Shown here piece after piece: positions 52,309 to 62,347 of a stretch of 64,000 bases of DNA (positions are counted from its first letter, which is position 1; every line of letters starts with the position of its first letter). The stretch is taken from positions 10,602,001 to 10,666,000 of the forward strand of contig OX637339.1 of assembly GCA_951799405.1 (NCBI GenBank), read 5' to 3'. The DNA is from Agapetus fuscipes. Its lineage: Eukaryota; Arthropoda; Insecta; Trichoptera; Glossosomatidae. The notes under the pieces are model-generated. The model was not told where the DNA came from, ran no database searches, and saw nothing but the letters and a program-made list of their open reading frames with translations. The position numbers were made by a program, and so were the translations under genes.

Positions 52309-54115
52309 CATGAATAACAAAATAAATAAAAACTCACAAGGCGTTGGATCTTCTGCACATTTTTGCATTTATGCGATCGTGGGGAACTAATGCTATGTTT
52401 CATACCTACTTAGTATCTATTTTGAAATTTCGAAAAGAGATAGATGCATTGCAAGTAGGAGTTGCAGTGCAAGCTAGCGGGAAACGAGATAACGATACGA
52501 GAAGTACATTGTTAGCGTGCGTACACAGTGCGTAGAAAATAAAAACAATGGATTGAAGAAAAATACAGGCTTTCGACTGCAATACGAGTCGAATTTTTTT
52601 TGTGTATTCATTGTAACAATTCTATTCTCCCTCGCTTAAAAACCCCAGAGGTGTAATCAAAATAGTTCCCCAGAACAAACAGTTTTATTACCTTTTCACA
52701 CGGGTAGGTCCACTACCGGATCAGAAATCGTGTAGTGTATGGGGAATGGGGACGTATATTAGTTTTCACACATTTTTTCCGGTGATCCCATACCTACATT
52801 TCGCGTCCGGATCCGCACCGAAACCGGACCGTGTAAAAAAACACTTGGAGTATACAGGAGACACACATATTTTGTGCTGTAATTTGAATATTATTTTAGC
52901 GAATTGCAAGCCTCGTGTTGAACAGAATTTTTCCATTTTGTCGCTAAAAACGTAATGTAGCTCTAGCGCGATAAATCCTTATAAAAATCACGACCCTGGC
53001 GCGACAGTCGTGTTAAAACCTGCGAGACAAAAAACACCTACGCACGCTCATGATATGCTTTATAATACAAAAAACAGTGTATAGAAATGAACAGTTTTCA
53101 GCAGGCGTGTGCACTGGGTAGAGGCAAATACATTTCGGATTAAATATTTATTTTTCCACTGTGTTTATAATCTACAGCAGAGGTGCCCGAACGGTCGATT
53201 GCGATAGACCGGTCGATCGCCGAGGATATCGAAAATTTTCAGTGATCGATCTTAAAACTGTAGTTTTTTGCAACAATTTTATACAGATTTGACATTTTGG
53301 GGATTTGAAAATTGTGAAGAGTCCAAATCTCAAATGATTCATTCTGGTTTTCAATATTTATTTTTTTATAAATATTTAAAAATATATATTTATTTTTTGT
53401 TTGTTGGCACTCTGAATTTCTACCTATTTATTTTATTTCATTTAAAACAGTACCTACCGTCTTTTTGAGTAACTCTGCTAACAGTATTTTTTCTCAATTT
53501 TCTTTGTATTTTACTGTGTGTTTATTTACAAATCAAACTCATAAAAATAAAACATTTCTGAGTTCATAACTTATCACTCCATTCCTTTAATTCCCTCAGG
53601 AATTTAAAGTTCAGGAGAACATTCTACAGTACACTGGGTCGTGGCAAATACATTTCAGAATAAACATTTTTTCTTCGTCTGTAAAATATCATAAATTAAT
53701 TTGAATTCCAAAAATAAGTCAAATCGAACCACACATTTAAGTTTTGAATATTTTCATTTCAAAATTAAATACAATGAGGTCCGCCCGTGAATTGACATGG
53801 ACAAAATTGTCTCATCACATCACCCTAGCAACACGATTGGGTTGCTTGGGAAAAGGCAAACAAATATTTGGTTATTAGTGTTGCTAAGGAAGGCAGTTTC
53901 TTAGTACAAAGATGCCGAGAAAAAAGGTCCAAATTCAAATATGTTCTGACCTCATTTTAAACATAGACAAACCGGGCGGAATTCGTTCCGTGTAATAAGG
54001 CACTAAGCCGCTAACATTGCAGATCAACCACCATTTTTTTCTTCTATAATATTATTACGAAAATAACCTAGACGATCGGAAATATTCGTCACTGAATGAA
54101 AAAGATTATGTTATA
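52309..54115. other. Long spacer, one possible hAT end
   Basis: At 53178-53220, CAGAGGTGCCCGAACGGTCG resembles the CAGNGGTNCCCAAAC ends of hAT elements, but no partner end was found. The rest shows nothing recognisable. Confidence 0.4.
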
Positions 54116-54185
54116 TTAGTCATAGGGCTCTTGAGGTGCGATTCACACAAAAACAGCGCTCACCAAATAAATCATCCTAATATTT
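54116..54185 (+). mobile_element. SINE C, 3' tail only
   Basis: AGGGCTCTTGAGGTGCGATT, CACACAAAAACAGCGCTCAC, CAAATAAATCATCCTAATAT. Confidence 0.7.
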
Positions 54186-54620
54186 ATTTATATGAACGAA
54201 GAATAAGTCCACAACAGTGTCAGGTTGACATTTTCAAACTTTGTAAATGTTTAAAACGTTTCTTTGTTTTGTTATAACCTTTGCCCCGAGTAGGTATATA
54301 AAAACATTGCGTAGAGCTCACCTCGATTGCGTAAATAAAAAAAATATACGGAATGAACGACGGCACTAGAGGGGGATTTAGTTGTTATACTTTTTTCGAT
54401 TTACGCAATTGACGTGAGTTCTGCGCGATGCTTTGTACTAGGAGCAAAGGCTGCACCTTTCAGTGAGTTAGCCCGTCAGTGCGTGAGTTACCATCCCGAG
54501 GGAATAGGGAGGGAAAGAATCACGAGTAGGTACCTATAAGAAAAGGTTTAACAAAAATAAGATTGCTTTTTAATACTAAAAACAAAGGGCATGTATAAAA
54601 TCCATAAATATTGATTACAT
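54186..54620. other. Spacer, nothing recognised
   Basis: No family member. Confidence 0.4.
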
Positions 54621-54624
54621 AAAA

Positions 54625-54995
54625 AATCAAAGTCAAACCAAGAATGAACTTAAGCCCTGCAACTCTTGCTGCCTTTTTTAGAAACGGGGGTGGCATTGAA
54701 TATTTAATATTTTCTTATCGGTTATTGGTTGTTCTTTAACTTATAGGCTGATATGAGGCTGCCCATCCATACTGTAAAATTGTGCCAACGTTACAACAGT
54801 TTCAGGAGGTGTTGACAAGAGTTGCAGAGATTATGTTCATTTGAGATTTGTTTTTTTATATTGTAAGGTTACATGCGGTATATACCTACCTACCTATAAG
54901 CGCGAACTTACGTATAGGTACGTGTCTGCTTGTGAGCGTGCATTTAATATGATTCTTAAATGTTATATATATATTTACAACTTAGATTATAGCTG
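54625..54995. mobile_element. Family A pieces, minus then plus
   Basis: A minus fragment (54625-54697: AATGAACTTAAGCCCTGC to ACGGGGGTGGCATTG) then a nearly full plus copy (54735-54995) with a TATATACCTACCTACCTATA expansion inside. Confidence 0.65.
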
Positions 54996-55937
54996 TCGGT
55001 TTTAGGTACTAAGGACGGCAGTTCCAAACAAGATTGACGTTTGCTTGCCCAGAAAAAGGTTCCGAGTCCATTGGGGTCGGCCTCATGATAGCTTACAAGT
55101 TAGTGATGCAAGTTAATCATATTTTAGGTATTTGGCTAAATAAAATGAGATTGAAGATAACAGCCATAAATTGTAATTTCTTAAAATGGTAACATTAACT
55201 TCTATGCTCTTTGAACAATTTCAAATTTAGAACAATCTTCAATTTATGAGATTTCATCTCTGATTCAATTCCAAATGGCGACAATCTTTCGTTTCCGCCT
55301 ATTTCAAGGCACAATAAGTTAGTTTTGCGCAAGTTTATCGGCAGTTTGCGCGGGATAATTTATTTACAGCGCGCATTAGCGATGCCCCTCACGTGTTGCA
55401 CGCGCCTGCAGTTGGTAAACTTGCTCGCGAACTTTTGTCAGAGTGACGTTTACTTTTCCCCTGTGGGCAGGCCGGCAGATTTACAGAAGGGGAAGTGAGA
55501 CAAAAGCGGAGGGAGGCAGACAGATGGATTGTCCACGGTACAGAGGACGTGCAGAGGACCAGCAAACTTCGTGAGAAGCACTTGCCTTTAATAGATTAAG
55601 TATTGGCCTAGGATTTATATTTAATGCCCTTGAAAGTGTCCTTAATTTGTGGGTAGGGGAGTTCTAAAAGCGCAGGTAGGAAGGTAGGTAGGTACCTACA
55701 GATTATATTTAGACATCGATATAATTAAATTTAAATCAATGTATTTAGATGAAAAAAAAATCTCGACAGGTGAATGCCCCACTTTTATGAACCAATTAAA
55801 TTAAATTTTAAAACCAATTAAAAAATAGTTTTTCCCTTTTTACTAGTAATCTCTCTGTATGACGTCACATTTTTTTGTACGTGGAAATTGTGCCGAATGC
55901 ATTAATGTTTCCATTATATAAAAATACCAATACAATA
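54996..55937. other. Spacer, nothing recognised
   Basis: No family member; simple GGTAGGTAGG sequence near 55678. Confidence 0.4.
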
Positions 55938-56028
55938 CACATAAATAGGTTCAACTCGCCACATGCGACCCCTTCGGGGATAACGCGGCAAGAAGTTACA
56001 CTATATGTGTAGCTTAGTTGCGTTTTGC
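55938..56028 (+). mobile_element. SINE B, 3' end
   Basis: AATAGGTTCAACTCGCCACA to GTAGCTTAGTTGCG. Confidence 0.7.
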
Positions 56029-56112
56029 GTTTATACACACAACAGGAAAAAAATTAAAAGCATTAGATATGACGATATTAGGTTGGTGTGAGGTTGACCA
56101 CGCAAAAAAAAA

Positions 56113-56424
56113 AACGCAACTAAGCTACACATGTAGTGTAACTTATTGCTGCGTTATCTCCGAAGGGGTGCCATGTGGCGAGTTGAACCTATTTATTTTT
56201 ACAGGTTAGGGGGGCGGCCTTACGCCAACCACTTAAGTGAAGTGGGGGGTTTCCCAGCTCCCGAGGGGGCTGGTACTCATTTCTTGTGTATTTTTCTAGG
56301 TATTTTATTTTCGGGTTTGAAAAAACACCGAAACGGGAAATCATTTCTGACACCTCGGTGGGATTCGAACCCGAGCTGACGGCATGGAATGCAAGTACTG
56401 TACCAACTGTACTATCGACCGGAC
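56113..56424 (-). mobile_element. SINE B, slightly deleted
   Basis: Plus: ACGCAACTAAGCTACACATG to CTATCGACCGGA. A short deletion near 56288 removes the GAAGGCTGAGTAAACCTTGC part. Confidence 0.75.
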
Positions 56425-56425
56425 T

Positions 56426-56915
56426 TACTTTTCGACCACCCATACTGTAAAAAAAATCACTTCACCAATGACACCCCTGATTCAGGAAAGGTCGGAACGA
56501 ATTGCAGGGCGTATGTTCAGAGATCTGGTTTTTTATGTTTTGTTTAAGTCTACATAGGTACAACATGTCGCACGTTTAATAATAAAGAGAAATAACTCGA
56601 AAATTGGGAAAATCAAGATTTTGTAATAAAACGCAGAACAATGCGAGAAGAATAGGTAGAATGCGACAGCCGTTAAATTTTGACGAAGATGACCGAGATA
56701 AAGTATCGGCCGCCTTTTTCATCCCATACAAGTTGTACTGGCTGTCTGAACTTCAAATGTGATTTCCAAACATTCATGTTTTTTGAGTTATTGCTCTTTA
56801 TTATTAAACGTGCGATGTGTAAGCGCGAACTTATATGTGTCTGCTTTGCCTATTGTAATGCATGTTATATGAATATTAAATGTAATATATCTTTGCAACT
56901 TAGGTTATAGATATA
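56426..56915 (+). mobile_element. Family A repeat interrupted by MITE copy 2
   Basis: Left part 56436-56567 (CGACCACCCATACTGTAAAA), right part 56816-56915 (TGTGTAAGCGCGAACTTATA to CAACTTAGGTTATAG). Confidence 0.65.
56568..56815 (-). mobile_element. 248-bp MITE, copy 2
   Basis: TIRs as in 3186-3434. The interior (GCGACAGCCGTTAAATTTTG, ATACAAGTTGTACTGGCTGT) is the reverse complement of copy 1, although the flanking A sequence is in the same orientation. Confidence 0.7.
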
Positions 56916-57254
56916 AATGTGACTACAGCAGAGGCTCCTCCATTCATTCTGATCTATCCTTTTTTTTCGACCAGGGGTCACTTTGCCTGTTTTCCGTCAA
57001 CCCTGGACCACATTGATTGTTTTCTTTCGACCTGGTAGGTACCTACTACTTTTTTTAAGGTTAAATTTAAACTGGAGTAACTGACGGTCTTTTGACATAT
57101 TTACAAAATATTATACTGCAACTTATCTAAAAACTTAAATAAACTTTCAAGGCACTTCAAAAGTTAAGGTAACCGTGCCATCTATTGAGATTGACTAAAG
57201 GCAAAATCAAAGAAATAATAAATTATGATTACTTAGTCCTTAGACATTTTTTCC

Positions 57255-57415
57255 GAATAAAAAAAATGGATGTTACTGACTGTGCGTAAAGAGAAGAATG
57301 ATTTTCTCTACGTTGCGTCGGAGTCATATCCGACGTCTTCATAGACATCTTCATAGTCTTCGTAGAGAAAATCATTCTTCTCTTTACACACGGGCAGTAA
57401 CATCCGGTTTTTTCA
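57255..57415 (-). mobile_element. Fold-back hammerhead-like element with long stem I
   Basis: Arms about 57261-57312 and 57361-57412 (GGATGTTACTG..TAAAGAGAAG; AATGATTTTCTCTACG). Between them, on minus: TGAAGACGTCGGATATGACT and CCGACGCAACGTAGAG, with stem II GTCGGA/TCCGAC. GCAAC replaces GAAAC and a duplicated GAAGA unit is present, so it looks degenerate. Confidence 0.45.
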
Positions 57416-57423
57416 TTATTATT

Positions 57424-57600
57424 TTTTTTTTAAGAAAGCCTGTGCGGGAGACTCCCTAGATTCAAGAGACTCTAGGAGTCTATGACACTTGCTATAGTGC
57501 CGCAGAGGTGTTGGTGATGTGGCAGTTGTCCTTGTCCGGTTGCAGGGCCGTTAACTGCACAGTGCTGTCGTGTGTGTTGCGTTGTGTTTTGTTTTTATTG
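57424..57600 (-). mobile_element. Repeat E with A-tail
   Basis: Plus: T-run, GCCTGTGCGGGAGACTCCCT, GGAGTCTATGACACTTGCTA, AGGGCCGTTAACTGCACAGT, matching 34695-34861 reversed. Confidence 0.7.
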
Positions 57601-57719
57601 CATATTGCTACATTCCCAATCAAAATTATAGCCTTTCCTATAATTATAATCGACAATTATAACTTTTAAAATTTGTGATGTGTTGAAATCAGTTCATTCT
57701 CAATCGTCAACCCCCAAAA

Positions 57720-57850
57720 ACAACACCACTTCAATTGGATTGGTTGGCCGCGAGGTGGGTGTGCTGTAAAAATAAATATGATCCACTGGTCACATATAAA
57801 ATCTTCGGGGAGAACGCGGCGAGAAGTTACACAATACGTGTAGCCTTGTG
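57720..57850 (+). mobile_element. SINE B, 3' half, diverged
   Basis: CCACTTCAATTGGATTGGTT, TTCGGGGAGAACGCGGCGAG. Confidence 0.6.
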
Positions 57851-57934
57851 ATAGCTTTTGGAAACAGAGGACTCACTTAAGATTATAAAATAAAACAATT
57901 CAATTATGTTGTGTACACAAAATATAAATAGGTA

Positions 57935-57940
57935 TTTATT
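57935..57940 (-). terminator. AAUAAA polyadenylation signal of ALG8
   Basis: TTTATT on plus, 59 bases downstream of the ALG8 stop codon. The downstream GT-rich element is not obvious. Confidence 0.55.
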
Positions 57941-57998
57941 AAAACAAAATATACACTCAGTATTGCATTAAAACATTACATCACTAATTTGTACTTTT

Positions 57999-58443
57999 TC
58001 ACTTGACTTTCCTGCTGCGTTGCTCCGAGTCCAAAACACCCATAGACAAGAAGTTTCCATACAGCCTCAGCCAACAGTAGGTGACTCCAACGGAGCAATA
58101 GGCGGAGGTGAGCATCAGTGGGAAGAATTGATATGTCTTTTGGAAACCGAGAAGGTTGTGCAGAACGCTGTTGTAAAGACAAATCCCAATCAAACCCAGC
58201 AGGAATATTGTCTCTAAGAAGTTGAGCATGGGAAGTCTTTTGTAGCTTGCAGACGATGGTGGTTTTTTACAGGAGTATAGGGTTGGTAATTGGTAGAAGG
58301 ATATTCCGGAATGCAGAAGGAGCATGCAGATTTTAACGGGTAAGAGATTGGCGGGATATAAGAGGGGGAATAAAGAGTAGTGGCCCAGTGTGGACAGCAT
58401 CAAGAAGACACGGCAGTCGTAGGGATCCTGTGTCGCCAGTAAA
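57999..58443 (-). CDS. ALG8: ALG8 terminal exon (dolichyl-P-glucose glucosyltransferase)
   Basis: ALG8 is an ER membrane enzyme that adds the second glucose to the lipid-linked N-glycan precursor. The exon starts after a TTTATTTACTTTTCAG acceptor and encodes LLATQDPYDCRVFLMLSTLG, HYSLFPLL, PMLNFLETIFLLGLIG and FFPLMLTSAYCSVGVTYCWL, ending in RKVK and TGA (57999-58001). The GHYSLFPLL and the 'PLxLTSxYCxVGxTYxW' block are conserved in animal ALG8. Several hydrophobic segments match its C-terminal membrane helices. The intron phase is 2 (one base of the split codon is in this exon). Earlier exons are not in the window, or not recognisable. Confidence 0.85.
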
Positions 58444-58445
58444 CT

Positions 58446-58888
58446 GAAAAGTAAATAAAAACAATCATTAAAACAGTTTTATCATCACGCTGAAGAAGCA
58501 CATGAAACGTCTGGAAGTTCTAGTTCCATGGCAACCGATCCCGGAACTTTCTAAAGTTTATCAGCATTTTGCCGGGGTCATGTCGGATGTCATCAGATGT
58601 GTCCCTACTTAAGCCAAAGAGGCACAAACGCAAATTTATTACAAACTACTCAAAATTTCATGATTTTTTTAAAAACAACCAATCTTTATGACATTTTTAT
58701 TTTGAAGGTAGCACACTCATCAACATCATCATCTTCTAAAGGCAGTGTCTTGTTGTGCCACCATCTGTGTGTTTTGTTTGATGATTCAGCTCCATGAATT
58801 ACATGATTTTTTGGTCATCTTCCTCCAAATCTACATCTCGAAATGCGACAGAGTGAAAGGTCACTTTTGTATTTCTGGATGGTCCAGG
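58446..58888 (-). other. ALG8 intron, 3' part
   Basis: It holds a degenerate copy of the GCTGAAGAAGC..GAAACGTC repeat (58480-58560, stem II lost) and one ~56-bp unit of the 40715-41002 repeat (58719-58790). No exon seen. Confidence 0.5.
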
Positions 58889-59231
58889 TTTTTTTTTTTT
58901 TTTTTTTTTTTTTTATTTTATTAGACAAACAAACAGTTATACATGTAATATATGGGATAAACAACATAGTTATACAATTTCAAAAACCAGCAAAGTTTGC
59001 AAACATAATGTAGTATAATTTAGTTTACAGCTTAATTAAGAAGGAGAAACAAGAAAAATTTGGAAAGTAATATGAGAAAAATGAAGAAGAAGAAAGAAAA
59101 AAACAAAGAGAAAACGACTATTAACTTAATCATCACATAAAGAGAGGAAAAGGAATGGGGGGAAGAATAGGAAAGGGAAGGAAAAAGAAAAGGAAAAGGA
59201 AAAGGAAAGGAAAAGGAAAAGCATCCAACGA

Positions 59232-62090
59232 TTAAACCCCATGAGCCCCCGCTGTCATAAGGGATCTTTTTACAGCTTCATTGAATTGCAGTATGGTGGT
59301 GTTAAACAGATCAATGTTGACAAAAAAAATATTGTAGTTATTGCAGGCCCGGTATATGAATGCGCTCTGTAAATAATTAGTTGCACAGGTAGGTTGTTTA
59401 AATGTAAGCAAGGATCTAGTTCGTCGTATAGGACAGTTCAAAAAAATTTTTTTAAGCAAGTCGGGTGAATCGATTGTATTGTTCACTATTTTATGTAGAA
59501 ATTTCATGTCAGTAACAGTACGTCTATTTTCTAAGGTCATTAATTGATGATATTTGGCAGAAAGGCGGTAGTTGTCAAATGTGACACGACATCTATAATT
59601 AAGAGACTTTAAAAATTTGTTCTGGACCCTCTCTAGTCTATCAATATACGTAGTATATTGAGGATTCCAAACAACCGTGGCATATTCCAGACATGTCCTT
59701 ACGTACGTATAATAGAGCAATTTTATTGTATTTAGTAGTTTAAATGGCTTAGAGATTCTCAGAATAAATCCCAGCTGCCTAAGGGCCCCACTCACTCTCC
59801 AATTGATATGAGCCCTGTACGTCATTTTGCTGTCCAGAACAACACCCAAGTCCTTTACCTCACTACACTTTCTAAGGGATATACCGTCTATTGTATAGTT
59901 AAAATAGTAAGGGGTATTGCGACGAGTAAAAGATATTGAGCAGCACTTAGCAACGTTCAGAAATAGGCTACTTCTTGAGCAATAGTGGGACAAACTCTGT
60001 AAATCAAACTGAAGTTGTTCGGAATCTTTGGAGCATTTAATTCTTTTGTATATTTTAATGTCGTCAGCATAGATCAAGAAAGAAGATGATCTGAAACAAT
60101 GCTGAATATCATTTATGTACAAAATAAATAATACAGGCCCCAAATGTGAGCCCTGTGGAACGCCAGATGGACATTGTTGAAATGGAGAAGTATTACCCTC
60201 TACCGTTACTGCTTGGAGTCTATTAATAATGTAAGAAGATAACCATCGTAGCAGGTTGCCGTGCACTCCATACCTCCCGAGCTTATGGATTAATATTTCA
60301 TGGTTAATTTTGTCGAAGGCTTTCGAGAAGTCCGTATACACGGCATCAACCTGTCCCCCACCACTCATTGAATTGTGTAAGTAGTCAGTGAATTCAACCA
60401 AATTCGAGTCAGCCGATCTGCCTTTAAAAAATCCATGTTGATTTGGAAGAATAAAACTCTTTAATGCTGGAGTCAGTTGCTCTACCACGATTTTCTCCAT
60501 CAATTTGCTGAACAAGGAGAGTTTGGAGATAGGCCTATAGTTCTCTACGTTATGCTTTGGCCCCGATTTATGGATGGGAGTCACAAAGGATCTCTTCCAA
60601 GTATCCGGGAATACTCCAGTTGTAAATGACAAATTAAATAAAATGGAAAGCGGAGCGACCAATTCCTCTGCGCATTTAACTATGAATAGCGGGGGAATTC
60701 CATCGGGGCCCGGACTTTTATTCAAGTCCATTTGTTTGAGATTTTTCAAAATATCAGATGGTTCAAAAGAAATGCGGGCGATATCAATCTCTCCAGGGCT
60801 CACCACGTCTGGTACTGGACAAGCACTCGATGTAAACGATGACTGAAAGAAGTCACTGAACATCTCGCATACCTGTTCCATTTCGTTAGTTACAGTGTTT
60901 TTATAATACATGTTTTGTGGGAAACCTGATTGTGATTTCATACATTTAACGTAGCTATGGATATTCTTTGGGTCATTTTTAATATTTAACTCTGTTCTAT
61001 TAATAAAGGTTCTGTAACATTCGAGTTGCATTTTTTTTTGGCGTTCTCTAAGTAAGGAATATTCATCATAGTCCTGAAGTAGGCCTGATTTTTTCCATTT
61101 CTTATGAACCTTTAGTTTTTCCCTTATAACTTTGACCAATGGGTGTGAATACCAAACGGGAAATCTTTGAGAACTTGTACGTATTTTTGATGGGACGAAC
61201 AGTTGTATACAATTATACAAAATTTCATAGAAACGGTCCAATGCTTCATCAATAGTCCTACCCGAAAGAATGCTACCCCAGTCAACATTTACCAGATGCT
61301 GTTTAATATGATCGTAGTTTGCTCTATAAAATAATTTTACTCGTCTCGGATCCAGTTTTATGTATGGAATGCTGACATTGTCAAGTTGTAACAGTAAAGA
61401 TTTGTGGTGAGAATCTTCACTAACCAGGGAGTCTGTGCAGTGAGACACGTTACAACTTTCAATGTTACTTAATATGAGGTCAAGTATTCGACCATTGACG
61501 TTTGTAATGCCGTTATATTGTTTGAAATCCGTGAATGACATGAAATCGATCATAGGGGAATCGTGGGAACTATGATTAGTTACACTAAAAGAATTTGGTT
61601 CATCTGTCGGCTCCCAGCATATTCCAGGCAAATTGAAATCACCTAGCAATATAAATTTGTCATCTACATTATTTAATACTAGTTGCGATGCATTTTCAAA
61701 GAACTTACTTAGTCTTTGTGAGTGGTTTTGACCCTGAGGCAGGTATACGCAGCACAAATTCAATTTCGTTGATGTTGACAAGGTAATGGTTATCCATAAC
61801 TCTTCCGCTTTTGAGTCTGAAGCCCAGCCCGTTCTGATAGATGATGTTAAACTAGACTTAACCGCAATAAGGACTCCTCCTCCCAATTTTTGTTCAGTTG
61901 TATGGTAATCTCTGTCAAGTCTGTAAACACAGTATCGGCTGTCAAAGAGTTCGTGATCATAAAAATTTTCATTCAGCCAAGATTCTGTAAGGCAAATTAT
62001 ATCAAAATCATTGCACAAAATATTGCTATAAAATAGATGTGTTTTAGTCCTAAGACCCCTGACGTTTTGGTAGTATGTTATCAGGTTCAT
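59232..62090 (-). CDS. LINE ORF2: endonuclease-reverse transcriptase, intact
   Basis: 952 codons. APE-like endonuclease: YYQNVRGL (N9), LTESW (E36), LLGDFNLPG (D151, N153) and EDSHHKSLL near 225-233. Reverse transcriptase: YRPISKLSLFSKL near 518, DFSKAFDKINH (587-597), GVPQGSHLGPVLF (643-655), FLIYADDIKI (YADD 674-677), then LGVVLDSKMTYRAH and the thumb LLYYTYVRTCLEYATVVWNP. Length and order match CR1/Jockey-group ORF2. No stop or frameshift, and all catalytic motifs are visible, so it may be functional. Confidence 0.9.
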   Translation of the reverse strand: MNLITYYQNVRGLRTKTHLFYSNILCNDFDIICLTESWLNENFYDHELFDSRYCVYRLDRDYHTTEQKLGGGVLIAVKSSLTSSIRTGWASDSKAEELWITITLSTSTKLNLCCVYLPQGQNHSQRLSKFFENASQLVLNNVDDKFILLGDFNLPGICWEPTDEPNSFSVTNHSSHDSPMIDFMSFTDFKQYNGITNVNGRILDLILSNIESCNVSHCTDSLVSEDSHHKSLLLQLDNVSIPYIKLDPRRVKLFYRANYDHIKQHLVNVDWGSILSGRTIDEALDRFYEILYNCIQLFVPSKIRTSSQRFPVWYSHPLVKVIREKLKVHKKWKKSGLLQDYDEYSLLRERQKKMQLECYRTFINRTELNIKNDPKNIHSYVKCMKSQSGFPQNMYYKNTVTNEMEQVCEMFSDFFQSSFTSSACPVPDVVSPGEIDIARISFEPSDILKNLKQMDLNKSPGPDGIPPLFIVKCAEELVAPLSILFNLSFTTGVFPDTWKRSFVTPIHKSGPKHNVENYRPISKLSLFSKLMEKIVVEQLTPALKSFILPNQHGFFKGRSADSNLVEFTDYLHNSMSGGGQVDAVYTDFSKAFDKINHEILIHKLGRYGVHGNLLRWLSSYIINRLQAVTVEGNTSPFQQCPSGVPQGSHLGPVLFILYINDIQHCFRSSSFLIYADDIKIYKRIKCSKDSEQLQFDLQSLSHYCSRSSLFLNVAKCCSISFTRRNTPYYFNYTIDGISLRKCSEVKDLGVVLDSKMTYRAHINWRVSGALRQLGFILRISKPFKLLNTIKLLYYTYVRTCLEYATVVWNPQYTTYIDRLERVQNKFLKSLNYRCRVTFDNYRLSAKYHQLMTLENRRTVTDMKFLHKIVNNTIDSPDLLKKIFLNCPIRRTRSLLTFKQPTCATNYLQSAFIYRACNNYNIFFVNIDLFNTTILQFNEAVKRSLMTAGAHGV

Positions 62091-62347
62091 AGTGGAGAAA
62101 GTTTAGAAAAACAATAGAATTCAATGAGTATTAATGGGGCAACCATGGATGCTGCTAAAGAGGTAAGAAGGACTGGAATATGAGAGGTGGATAGTGATGT
62201 TGTAGTCGTAGACAAATTAATAACAAAATCGATTATTACAGAAGTGTAGAACATAACTCTGTAACATGTATAGAGAAAAAAAGACACTAATGAAAAAGAA
62301 AAAGAAAAGCAAATCGTAACAATATGATGGGTACTTTTTATAAATAG

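Noticed and set aside
53178..53220. hAT transposon (CAGAGGTGCCCGAAC)
   Set aside because: Only one end; no matching inverted end or 8-bp duplication was found within 2 kb.
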